Below, in pieces: positions 1 through 11,141 of a DNA stretch of 19,636 bases; within the stretch, counting starts at the first letter, position 1, and each line of letters starts with the position of its first letter. The translations under genes and the position numbers were made by a program. Origin of the DNA: JAOPZW01 sp036555665 (GTDB taxonomy: Bacteria > Actinomycetota > Thermoleophilia > Solirubrobacterales > Solirubrobacteraceae); the NCBI GenBank assembly GCA_036555665.1, contig DATBKW010000054.1:1-19636 (forward strand). Direction: 5' to 3'. The notes below the pieces were generated by a model that was given only the letters and a program-made list of their open reading frames with translations, ran no database searches and was not told where the DNA came from.

Positions 1-1
1 C

Positions 2-1653
<1,652 letters not shown>

Positions 1654-1657
<4 letters not shown>

Positions 1658-2244
1658 TCTCCGAGGAGCGCGACACCGCAACGCAGGAGGCGGCCGCCGA
1701 GAACGAGGCGGCCGCCCCCGAGCCTGCCGCGGAGCAGCCGGCTGCCGCGGAGCAGCCCGCGCCGGACGCAGAGGCCGCTCCCGATGCAGAGGGCGCTCCC
1801 GAGCAGGCCGCTCCGGCCGAGCCGGACTACAAGGACAAGTGGCTGCGGGCCGTCGCCGATCTCGACAACGTGCGCAAGCGCGCGCGGCGCGACGTCGATG
1901 CCGCGCAGGGCCGCGGCATCGCCAAGCTTGCGCGCGAGCTGCTGCCCGCGCTCGACAACTTCGAGCGCGCGCTGGCGGCCGCCGAGGCCCAGCCCGAGAA
2001 CCGCGACCACCATCTGACCGACGGCATCCGCCTCGTCCAGACCGAGCTGCTCGGCGCGCTGGCGCGCGTGGGCATCGAGCCCGACTCGCCGAAGGGCGAG
2101 CGCTTCGATCCCCATCGCCACGAGGCGGTGGCCCAGCAGCCGGCCGACGGCGCCGAGCCCGGGACGATCGTCGAGGTCTACAGCGCGGGCTACCGCCACG
2201 GCGACGACGTGCTGCGGCCCGCCAAGGTCGTCGTAGCGGGTTAG
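1654..2244 (+). CDS. grpE: GrpE, nucleotide exchange factor for DnaK
   Basis: Co-chaperone that releases ADP from DnaK and resets its cycle. The protein has 196 residues. Residues 1-57 are a low-complexity Ala/Glu/Pro stretch with repeated EQPA and PDAE units, probably disordered. From residue 58 comes the typical GrpE long helix (YKDKWLRAVADLDNVRKRARRD), then the C-terminal part with GIEPDSPKGERFDPHRHEAV and the closing VLRPAKVVVAG, which is characteristic of GrpE. The GTG start overlaps the dnaK stop by 4 bases and has GAGGG at 1643-1647 as a likely ribosome site, which supports this start. The two bases CC separate its TAG from dnaJ. Confidence 0.97.
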
Positions 2245-2246
2245 CC

Positions 2247-3325
<1,079 letters not shown>

Positions 3326-3329
<4 letters not shown>

Positions 3330-3796
3330 GCGTCCGCCGCCGCACGACCGCCCGCGTCTCCGTCGACCACCAGCGCGGCGTGTTCATGATCTCGGTCGCG
3401 GCCGAGCTGGCCGACATGCACCCGCAGACGCTGCGCATGTACGAGGCGCGCGGCCTGATCGAGCCCCAGCGTTCGCCGAAGGGCACGCGCCTGTACTCGC
3501 AGGCCGACGTCGAGCGCCTGCGCCGCATCCAGGAGATGACGACCGACCTCGGCCTCAACCTCGCGGGCGTCGAACGCGTGCTCGAGCTCGAGGAGCAGCT
3601 CGAGCGCGCCAGCCGCCGGCTCGAGGCGCTCGAGCGCCGCTCGGCCCAGATGCGCGCGGAGATGGAGGCCGAGATCGAGCGCGTGCGCAAGTCGTTCAAG
3701 GCCGAACTCGTCCCCTACAAGAGCACGACCGACCTCATTCGCGCCGACGACGTGCGCCCGCCGCGGCGGACGATCCGCGTCGAGCGCGACCGATGA
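3326..3796 (+). CDS. hspR: HspR, MerR-family heat-shock repressor
   Basis: DNA-binding repressor of the dnaK operon and clpB in actinobacteria. It binds HAIR inverted repeats and uses DnaK as co-repressor (known for the family). The protein has 156 residues. After a basic N-terminus comes the MerR-type winged helix at about 20-78, with the HspR signature FMISVAAELADMHPQTLRMYE (helix-turn-helix at about 22-47) and the wing RLYSQADVERLRRI. A coiled coil follows (about 83-125, heptads rich in Leu/Glu/Arg), then a basic tail. The ATG overlaps the dnaJ stop by 4 bases. Its place as the last gene of the operon, with a HAIR-like site just downstream in front of clpB, fits feedback control. A generic MerR regulator is the only alternative and is unlikely. 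Confidence 0.95.
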
Positions 3797-3824
3797 GGGA
3801 CGTGGCGCGCCGGCGCCCGCCTGC

Positions 3825-3830
3825 TAGAAT
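3825..3830 (+). promoter_or_regulatory. Candidate -10 element for clpB
   Basis: TAGAAT lies 28 bases before the clpB ATG and matches the TATAAT consensus at five of six positions. No convincing -35 hexamer is seen at 17 bases upstream (GTGGCG). The element abuts the inverted repeat that follows, so a repressor bound there would block the start site. The short 5' leader has no strong Shine-Dalgarno site; GAGA at 3847-3850 is the only candidate. Confidence 0.5.
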
Positions 3831-3852
3831 CTAAGTCACTTCGACTGAGATT
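3828..3852. promoter_or_regulatory. HAIR-like operator (probable HspR site) upstream of clpB
   Basis: This is an inverted repeat with nine-base arms AATCTAAGT (3828-3836) and ACTGAGATT (3844-3852), one mismatch, and a 7-base spacer. The inner AGT-N7-ACT and the spacer length match the HspR-associated inverted repeat CTTGAGT-N7-ACTCAAG known from Streptomyces and mycobacteria; the outer bases differ. It lies between hspR and clpB and overlaps the clpB -10 region. The repeat itself is seen; binding by HspR is inferred. Confidence 0.7.
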
Positions 3853-3858
3853 TCTTTT

Positions 3859-6402
<2,544 letters not shown>

Positions 6403-6447
6403 GCGTAACCTCGGTCCTGCGGTCCAGCATCACCCGTCCGTCCCGAG

Positions 6448-6454
6448 AGGAGGG
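6448..6454 (+). promoter_or_regulatory. Strong ribosome binding site for the DUF4332 gene
   Basis: AGGAGGG ends four bases before the ATG at 6459. It fixes the start inside a frame that is open far upstream into clpB. It is one of the few strong Shine-Dalgarno sites in the window, most other genes being coupled or apparently leaderless. A weak -10 candidate, TAACCT, lies at 6406-6411. Confidence 0.8.
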
Positions 6455-6458
6455 TCGT

Positions 6459-6863
6459 ATGACCGCTCTTGCCGAGATCGAGGGCATCGGCGCCGCGTAC
6501 CAGCAGAAGCTGCAGGACGCGGGCGTCGCGAGCGTGGAAGCGCTCCTGGAGCGCGGCGCCTCACCGGCCGGCCGCAAGCAGGTCGCGGAGGCCAGCGGGG
6601 TCAGCAGCACACTCGTGCTCGAATGGGTCAACCACGCGGATCTCTTCCGGATCCACGGCGTGGGCTCGGAGTACGCCGACCTGCTCGAAGCCTCGGGCGT
6701 CGACTCGGTACCCGAGCTCGCGCAGCGTGACGCCGGCAACCTCGCCGGCAGGATGGCGCAGGTCAACGAGGACAAGAACCTCGTGCGCCAAGCGCCGTCG
6801 GAGACGCAGGTGCAGGCCTGGGTCGCCGAGGCCAAGGGCCTCCCGAAGATCGTCACGCACTGA
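6459..6863 (+). CDS. DUF4332 helix-hairpin-helix protein
   Basis: A 134-residue protein recognised as DUF4332. It has an N-terminal helix-hairpin-helix-like segment (IEGIGAAYQQKLQDAGVASV), a middle stretch GVSSTLVLEWVNHADLFRI, and a second hairpin (GVGSEYADLLEASGVDSVPEL). A C-terminal helical part follows with VRQAPSETQVQAWVAEAKGLPKI. The paired IxGIGxxYxxxL and IxGVGxEYAxLL units look like two HhH motifs, a fold often used for sequence-independent DNA or protein contacts. There is no signal peptide or membrane segment. The role is unknown. It lies 56 bases after clpB on the same strand and has its own strong ribosome site, so read-through from clpB is possible but not shown. Confidence 0.88.
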   Translation: MTALAEIEGIGAAYQQKLQDAGVASVEALLERGASPAGRKQVAEASGVSSTLVLEWVNHADLFRIHGVGSEYADLLEASGVDSVPELAQRDAGNLAGRMAQVNEDKNLVRQAPSETQVQAWVAEAKGLPKIVTH

Positions 6864-6877
6864 CGCGAACGCGACGG

Positions 6878-6904
6878 CGGGCGGGCGCCTACACTGCCCG
6901 CCCG
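6878..6904. repeat. 9-base inverted repeat around the -10 of the serine hydrolase gene
   Basis: CGGGCGGGC (6878-6886) and GCCCGCCCG (6896-6904) form perfect arms separated by nine bases that contain the -10 candidate TACACT. The right arm ends on the first base of the GTG start. It could be an operator or a hairpin ending the upstream transcript; there is no T-run after it. The G+C-rich composition makes a chance repeat possible. Confidence 0.45.
6890..6895 (+). promoter_or_regulatory. Candidate leaderless -10 element (TACACT)
   Basis: TACACT stands eight bases before the GTG at 6904. There is no Shine-Dalgarno site, so the transcript would begin at or next to the start codon. No good -35 is visible. 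The same spacing recurs at several other genes in the window. Confidence 0.5.
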
Positions 6905-7647
6905 TGCCGCTCCTCGCGCAGCCCGCGGCGGCCCCCGTCGCGTGGCGCCCCGACGTCAAGGCGGCTCTGGTCTACGTGCACCAGCGCGAGGGCTCGGTGC
7001 GCTTTGCGGTGCGCACCGAGCGGCGGCTCTGGGGCTATCGAGGGACCGACGGCGTGCACTCGGCGAGCGTCGTCAAGGCGCTGCTGCTCGTCGCCTATCT
7101 CGACGATCCGCGCGTGCGGAGCAGGCCGCTGCGCGCGGCCGACCACCGGCTGATCGACCCGATGATCCGCCGCTCGGACAACGCCGCGGCGACGCGCGTG
7201 CTCGCGTTCGTCGGCCCGCAGCGCGTGCGCGCGACCGCCCGCCGCGCCGGCATGCGCCGCTTCGTCCTGAACCCGACGGTCTGGGGCGGCAGCCGCATCG
7301 ACGCCTCCGACCAGACGCGCTTCTTCCTGCACATCGACGCGCACGTCGTCGCGCGCCATCGCGCGACCGCCATGCATCTGCTGCGCACCGTCGTCCCCGA
7401 GCAGCGCTGGGGCGTCGCGCGCGTGGCACCCGACGGCTGGCGGCTGTACTTCAAGGGCGGCTGGGGGGCGGGCACCGGCCTCGTCGACCATCAGGTTGCG
7501 CTCCTGCGCCACGGAAACGACCGCGTGGCCGTCGCGGTGCTGACGACCGGCGACCCCGACCACGCGTACGGCACGCAGACCCTGCGCGGGGTCTTCGCGC
7601 GGCTGCTCCGCGGCCTGGCCGCGCAGGACTTGCTGACGCCCTTGTAG
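6904..7647 (+). CDS. SxxK-type serine hydrolase (beta-lactamase/PBP-like fold)
   Basis: A 247-residue protein with the three motifs of the penicillin-binding/class A beta-lactamase fold in order and spacing: Ser55-V-V-Lys58 (SxxK), Ser91-Asp92-Asn93 (SDN), and Lys184-Gly-Gly in the KTG position. The Glu of the class A omega loop has no obvious counterpart; SRIDASDQTRFF occupies that stretch. A D,D-peptidase or other acyl-enzyme hydrolase is therefore more likely than a lactamase. With the GTG at 6904 there is no clear signal peptide (the N-terminus is PLLAQPAAAPVAW), which is odd for a family that usually acts outside the membrane. The start is chosen for the leaderless -10 and the end of the upstream gene. 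The substrate is unknown. Confidence 0.78.
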   Translation: MPLLAQPAAAPVAWRPDVKAALVYVHQREGSVRFAVRTERRLWGYRGTDGVHSASVVKALLLVAYLDDPRVRSRPLRAADHRLIDPMIRRSDNAAATRVLAFVGPQRVRATARRAGMRRFVLNPTVWGGSRIDASDQTRFFLHIDAHVVARHRATAMHLLRTVVPEQRWGVARVAPDGWRLYFKGGWGAGTGLVDHQVALLRHGNDRVAVAVLTTGDPDHAYGTQTLRGVFARLLRGLAAQDLLTPL

Positions 7648-7654
7648 CCGCGCC

Positions 7655-7680
7655 GTCGTCGTATGGGATAGAACGACGAC
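7655..7680. repeat. 8-base inverted repeat around the -10 of the GYD gene
   Basis: GTCGTCGT (7655-7662) and ACGACGAC (7673-7680) are perfect inverted arms with a 10-base spacer. The -10 candidate TAGAAC (7669-7674) starts in the spacer and runs two bases into the right arm. The layout resembles the repeat before the preceding gene but has a different sequence. It may be an operator, or a weak terminator of the serine hydrolase gene. Confidence 0.45.
7669..7674 (+). promoter_or_regulatory. Candidate leaderless -10 element (TAGAAC)
   Basis: TAGAAC stands eight bases before the ATG at 7683. No Shine-Dalgarno site is present between it and the start codon, so a leaderless message is likely. Confidence 0.45.
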
Positions 7681-7682
7681 CC

Positions 7683-7964
7683 ATGCCGACCTACATCATG
7701 TTGTCGACGCTCACACCCGAGGGTGTCCAGACGATCAAGAACAACCCGCAGCGCATCCGCGAGGTCAACAGGGAGATCGAGCAGCTCGGCGCGACGGTCA
7801 AGGCCCAATGGGCGACGCTCGGCCGGTTCGACTTCGTCAACGTCGTCGAGGCGCCCGACGAGCAGACCATGGCGCGCGTCTCGCTCGAGCTCGGGTCCCG
7901 GGGGACGGTGCGCTACGAAACGCTCTCCGCGATACCCGTCGACGACTTCATCGCCTCGCTGTGA
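7683..7964 (+). CDS. GYD domain-containing protein
   Basis: A 93-residue protein matching the GYD family over its whole length: it opens with PTYIMLSTLTPEGVQTIKNNP, has LGATVKAQWATLGRFDFVNVVEAPDEQTMARV in the middle, and closes with the short strand and helix AIPVDDFIASL. The family motif (Gly-Tyr/Phe-Asp) appears here as GRFD. GYD proteins are small ferredoxin-like alpha/beta domains of unknown function that probably oligomerise like other dimeric alpha-beta barrel proteins. The start ATG is the first in frame after the preceding stop and fits the -10 spacing. It is a single gene, separated by a hairpin from purD. Confidence 0.9.
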   Translation: MPTYIMLSTLTPEGVQTIKNNPQRIREVNREIEQLGATVKAQWATLGRFDFVNVVEAPDEQTMARVSLELGSRGTVRYETLSAIPVDDFIASL

Positions 7965-7983
7965 GGGGCGTCTCGTCGCCCCT
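7964..7983. terminator. Short hairpin at the end of the GYD gene
   Basis: AGGGGCG (7964-7970) and CGCCCCT (7977-7983) form a perfect 7-base stem with a 6-base loop, starting on the last base of the stop codon. There is no T-run afterwards, which is common for terminators of high-GC actinobacteria. It is the first of three hairpins in this gap. Confidence 0.5.
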
Positions 7984-7995
7984 GCCGGCGTCCTC

Positions 7996-8029
7996 GGGGT
8001 GGGTCCGTGCAGAGCACTGTCCCCACCCC
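7996..8029. repeat. REP-like two-part hairpin upstream of purD
   Basis: GGGGTGGG (7996-8003) pairs perfectly with CCCACCCC (8022-8029). Inside it a second stem, GTGC (8007-8010) with GCAC (8014-8017), closes a 3-base loop. The small internal mismatch and G-rich foot resemble repetitive extragenic palindromes (REP elements). Only one copy is visible here, so its repetitive nature is inference; a terminator or RNA structure is the alternative. Confidence 0.5.
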
Positions 8030-8031
8030 TG

Positions 8032-8048
8032 CGTCCTTGGCAGGGACG
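8032..8048. repeat. Third small hairpin upstream of purD
   Basis: CGTCC (8032-8036) and GGACG (8044-8048) are inverted arms around a 7-base loop. It directly follows the REP-like hairpin and precedes the purD promoter. It is weak on its own and is listed because it completes a run of three hairpins. Confidence 0.3.
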
Positions 8049-8059
8049 ACGATCCGCGC

Positions 8060-8088
8060 CTCACAGCTTCGGCGAGGACGCATAAGGT
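8060..8088 (+). promoter_or_regulatory. Candidate purD promoter, leaderless
   Basis: CTCACA (8060-8065) lies 17 bases before TAAGGT (8083-8088), which is six bases before the purD GTG. The -35 matches TTGACA at four of six positions. There is no Shine-Dalgarno site, so the message probably starts at the GTG. This would drive the purD-purE-purB block. Confidence 0.5.
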
Positions 8089-8094
8089 GGCTCG

Positions 8095-9360
8095 GTGAAG
8101 GTCCTGGTCGTCGGCTCCGGAGGGCGCGAGCATGCGATCGTGCGCGCGCTTGGGCGCTCGCCGCAGGCGCCCGAGATCCTGTGCGCCCCCGGCAATCCGG
8201 GCATTGCGCGCGACGCGCGGCTGATCCACGCCGGGGTCGAGGACGTCGTCGCGGTGGCCGACGCGGCCGAGCGCGAGGCCGTCGACCTCGTCGTCGTCGG
8301 GCCCGAGGCGCCGCTCGTCGCGGGGCTCGTCGACGCGCTCGCCGCGCGCGGCATCGCCGCCTTCGGGCCGACCGGCGAGGTCGCGCGGCTGGAGGGCTCC
8401 AAGGCGTTCGCCAAGGAAGTCATGGAGGCCGCCGGCGTCGCCACGGCCACGTGGCGGGCCGTGGACACCGTCGAGGAGGGCATGGGCGCGATCGAGCGCT
8501 ATCCGGTGGTGCTGAAGTTCGACGGACTCGCCGCCGGCAAGGGCGTCGTCATCGCGGGCGACGAGCAGCAGGCGCGCGAGGCGCTCGAGGCGTTCCTCGT
8601 CGAGCGGCGCTTCGGCGAGGGGCGCGTGGTGGTCGAGGAGGCGCTCGAGGGCGAAGAGCTCTCGCTGCTCGCGCTGTGCGACGGCGAGACCGCCGTGCCG
8701 ATGGCGCCCGCCCAGGACTACAAGCGCATCTTCGACGGCGACCGCGGCCCCAACACGGGCGGCATGGGCTCCTACTCGCCCGTACCCGGCATCGATCACG
8801 CGCGGATCGATGAGTACGTGCGCACGATCCACCAGCCGGTCGTCGACGAGTTGCGCCACCGCGGCACGCCGTTCCACGGCTGCCTGTATGCCGGGCTCAT
8901 GCTCACCGCTCACGGCCCACGGGTGCTCGAGTTCAACGTCCGCTTCGGCGACCCCGAGACGCAGGCCGTGCTGCCGCGGCTGCAGTCCGACTTCCTCGAG
9001 CTCCTGCAGCACACGACCGTGCCGGGCGGCCTGGCGGGCGACGAGCCGGAGTGGGACGAGCGCTGGGCGGTGACCGTGGTACTGGCCTCCGGCGGCTATC
9101 CGCAGTCGGCCTCGAAGGGCGACGTCATCAGCGGCCTCGACGACGTCCCCGACGGGGTCGAGGTCACCCACGCGGGCACGGCGAGCGACGAACAGGGCGC
9201 GATCGTCACCGCCGGTGGGCGCGTGCTCAACGTGACCGGGCTGGGCGACGGGCCCGATGCCGCCCGCGACGCCGCCTATGCTGCCGCCGACCTGATCACT
9301 TTCGAGGGCCGGCAGCTGCGCCGCGACATCGCGCTGCGGGCCGTGGAGCGGATGGCATGA
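8095..9360 (+). CDS. purD: Phosphoribosylamine-glycine ligase (GAR synthetase)
   Basis: Cytosolic ATP-grasp enzyme joining glycine to phosphoribosylamine, the second step of purine synthesis. The 421 residues are the normal length. It begins with MKVLVVGSGGREHAI and PGNPGIA of the N-domain. Next come the ATP-grasp region (VVLKFDGLAAGKGVVI; QDYKRIFDGDRGPNTGGMGSYSP), the family signature RFGDPETQAVLPRL, and the C-terminal domain ending in VERMA. The GTG start is set by homology from the second residue and by the -10 spacing. It overlaps purE as ATGA, so the two are co-transcribed and probably translationally coupled. Confidence 0.97.
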   Translation: MKVLVVGSGGREHAIVRALGRSPQAPEILCAPGNPGIARDARLIHAGVEDVVAVADAAEREAVDLVVVGPEAPLVAGLVDALAARGIAAFGPTGEVARLEGSKAFAKEVMEAAGVATATWRAVDTVEEGMGAIERYPVVLKFDGLAAGKGVVIAGDEQQAREALEAFLVERRFGEGRVVVEEALEGEELSLLALCDGETAVPMAPAQDYKRIFDGDRGPNTGGMGSYSPVPGIDHARIDEYVRTIHQPVVDELRHRGTPFHGCLYAGLMLTAHGPRVLEFNVRFGDPETQAVLPRLQSDFLELLQHTTVPGGLAGDEPEWDERWAVTVVLASGGYPQSASKGDVISGLDDVPDGVEVTHAGTASDEQGAIVTAGGRVLNVTGLGDGPDAARDAAYAAADLITFEGRQLRRDIALRAVERMA

Positions 9361-9830
9361 CCGAACCGCAGACGGGCGCCGTCACCGAGACCGAGCCGGA
9401 GACGGAGTTCGCCGACCTCGAGGTCGATGCGCCGCTGGTCGGGATCATCATGGGCTCGAAGTCCGACATGCCCGAGATGGAGAAGGCGGGCGAGATCCTG
9501 ACCGAGAAGGGCATCCGCTACGAGATCCGTGTGATGTCGGCCCACCGCGATCCCGAGACGGTGGCCGAATACTGCAAGAACGCGCGGATGCGCGGCCTGC
9601 GCGTGATCATCGCCGGCGCGGGCCTGTCCGCAGCGCTCCCGGGCGTCGCCGCGGCGCACAGCGACCTGCCGGTGATCGGCGTGCCGCTCTCCAGCCGCCT
9701 GAGCGCCCTCGGCGGGCTCGACGCGATCCTGTCGATCGCCCAGATGCCGCCCGGCGTGCCGGTCGCGTGCGTGGGCCTGGACAACGCGCGCAACGCGGGC
9801 CATCTCGCCGCCCGTATCTTGAGTGCGTGA
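9357..9830 (+). CDS. purE: PurE, N5-carboxyaminoimidazole ribonucleotide mutase (class I-like)
   Basis: Converts N5-CAIR (made by PurK) to CAIR in purine synthesis; some relatives use AIR and CO2 directly. The protein has 157 residues, with about 25 extra acidic residues before the core. The phosphate/substrate loop GSKSDM is at 33-38 and the catalytic SAHR at 61-64 (His63 equals E. coli His45). The third active-site loop reads AGAGLSAALPG (86-96) where E. coli has AGAGGAAHLPG, so the conserved His75 is Ala93 here. GVPLSS and QMPPGVPV follow as in class I. The ATG lies eight bases after GGAG (9345-9348) and overlaps the purD stop. No purK is next to it. The family is certain; the exact reaction is less so. 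Confidence 0.92.
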   Translation: MTEPQTGAVTETEPETEFADLEVDAPLVGIIMGSKSDMPEMEKAGEILTEKGIRYEIRVMSAHRDPETVAEYCKNARMRGLRVIIAGAGLSAALPGVAAAHSDLPVIGVPLSSRLSALGGLDAILSIAQMPPGVPVACVGLDNARNAGHLAARILSA

Positions 9831-11110
9831 TCGCTCGCTACACACGTCCCGAGATCGGGGCGATCTGGACCGACGACGCGCGCATGGAGGCGTGGCGGCG
9901 CGTCGAGGTCGCCGCCTGCGAGGAGATGGAGGGCCCGACGGCCGCCGACCTCGAGGCGATCCGTGCGGCGACGTTCACCGTCGAAGCCGTGCAGGAGCGC
10001 GAGCGGGTGACCGACCACGACGTGGCGGCCTTCGTCGACGTGCTGCAGGCGAGCGCCGGGCCGGGCGGGCGCTGGATCCACTTCGGGCTGACCTCGTCGG
10101 ATGTCCTGGACACCGCGCTGGCGCTGCAGGTCGCGGCCGCGGGCGCGATCGTGGTCAGCGGCGCGCGCGAGCTCGTGGGCGCATTGGCCGAGCGCGCGCG
10201 CGAGCACGTCGACACCGTCTGCGTCGGGCGCACGCACGGGGTCCACGCCGAGCCGACGACGTTCGGCCTCAAGCTCGCCGGCTTCGCCTTCGAGGCGCAC
10301 CGCAACGCCGAGCGCCTGGAGCGAGCCTTCGCGCAGGCGAGCGTCGGCGCGATCAGCGGCGCCGTCGGCACCTACTCGGCGACGAGCCCCGACCTCGAGG
10401 CGCGCGTGCTCGAGCGCCTGGGCCTCGAGCGCGAGCCGGTCTCCACCCAGGTCGTCCCGCGCGACCGTCACGCCGAGCTGCTGCAGGCCATCGCGCTGGC
10501 CGGCGCGGGCCTGGAGCGCCTGGCCACCGAGGTGCGCCATCTGCAGCGCACCGAGGTGCGCGAGGCCGAGGAGCCGTTCCGGGCCGGGCAGCAGAAGGGC
10601 TCGAGCGCGATGCCGCACAAGCGCAACCCGATCACCACCGAGCGCATCACCGGGCTGGCGCGCGTGCTCCGCGGCAACGCCAGCGCGGCGGTCGAGAACG
10701 TCGCCCTCTGGCACGAGCGCGACATCTCGCACTCGGGTGCCGAGCGGGTCATCCTGCCGGACTCGACGATCCTGCTCGACTACCTTCAGTCCCTGGCGCT
10801 GCGCGTCGTGCGCGGGCTGGTCGTCCACGCCGACCGCATGCGGGCCAACCTCGACCTCACGCACGGCGCGCTGTTCTCTCAGCGCGTCCTGCTCGCCCTC
10901 GTGGAGAGCGGCATGACCCGCGACGACGCCTACCGGCTCGTCCAGGACGACGCCCAGCGCGCGTGGGACACCGCCACGCCGCTGCGCGACCTGCTCGCCG
11001 CGCGCGACCTCGGCCTCGACCTCGACGCGATCTTCGACCTCGACCACTACACGCGCCACGCGCGCGAGGTCGTGGCGCGGCTGGATGTCATAGCGCCGGT
11101 TCACGCTTGA
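9827..11110 (+). CDS. purB: Adenylosuccinate lyase
   Basis: Fumarase/aspartase-superfamily enzyme that removes fumarate from SAICAR and from adenylosuccinate, so it acts twice in the purine pathway. The 427 residues are normal for the bacterial short form. Motifs: HFGLTSSDVLDTA, the catalytic-histidine segment GRTHGVHAEPTTFG, and the superfamily signature GSSAMPHKRNP at 258-268 with its mobile catalytic Ser. The GTG start (MIARYTRPEIGAIW matches family N-termini) overlaps the purE stop as GTGA. A TATCTT lies six bases before the GTG but inside purE codons, so an internal promoter is possible though unproven. It ends the first purine block. Confidence 0.97.
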   Translation: MIARYTRPEIGAIWTDDARMEAWRRVEVAACEEMEGPTAADLEAIRAATFTVEAVQERERVTDHDVAAFVDVLQASAGPGGRWIHFGLTSSDVLDTALALQVAAAGAIVVSGARELVGALAERAREHVDTVCVGRTHGVHAEPTTFGLKLAGFAFEAHRNAERLERAFAQASVGAISGAVGTYSATSPDLEARVLERLGLEREPVSTQVVPRDRHAELLQAIALAGAGLERLATEVRHLQRTEVREAEEPFRAGQQKGSSAMPHKRNPITTERITGLARVLRGNASAAVENVALWHERDISHSGAERVILPDSTILLDYLQSLALRVVRGLVVHADRMRANLDLTHGALFSQRVLLALVESGMTRDDAYRLVQDDAQRAWDTATPLRDLLAARDLGLDLDAIFDLDHYTRHAREVVARLDVIAPVHA

Positions 11111-11135
11111 CACTCAGTCAGGTGGGCGAGAGTGT
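11107..11135 (+). promoter_or_regulatory. Candidate promoter of the GMC oxidoreductase gene
   Basis: TTGACA (11107-11112), a perfect -35 consensus, overlaps the purB stop codon. Seventeen bases later comes GAGTGT (11130-11135), a poor -10 that keeps the A at position 2 and T at position 6. It ends six bases before the ATG, the same leaderless spacing as elsewhere in the window. Confidence 0.5.
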
Positions 11136-11136
11136 C
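11109..11136. promoter_or_regulatory. Inverted repeat operator candidate before the GMC gene
   Basis: GACACTC (11109-11115) and GAGTGTC (11130-11136) are perfect inverted arms with a 14-base spacer. The left arm covers most of the -35 and the right arm the -10. This is the layout expected of a dimeric repressor site. The regulator is not in the window. Confidence 0.5.
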
Positions 11137-11141
11137 CGCCC

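Noticed and set aside
1681..1824. Repeated Glu-Gln-Pro-Ala units in grpE as a tandem DNA repeat
   Set aside because: Units are degenerate and short; this is the usual disordered N-terminus of GrpE rather than a repeat element.
3804..3817. GGCGC/GCGCC hairpin after hspR as a terminator
   Set aside because: Only five base pairs in very G+C-rich sequence with no T-run; too weak to call.
7965..8094. Purine riboswitch upstream of purD
   Set aside because: No three-way junction with the conserved pyrimidine-rich core of purine riboswitches could be seen, and the apparent promoter starts the message at the GTG.
9815..9820. TATCTT as an internal leaderless promoter of purB
   Set aside because: It is made of purE codons and the genes are coupled by a GTGA overlap; spacing fits but there is no independent support.
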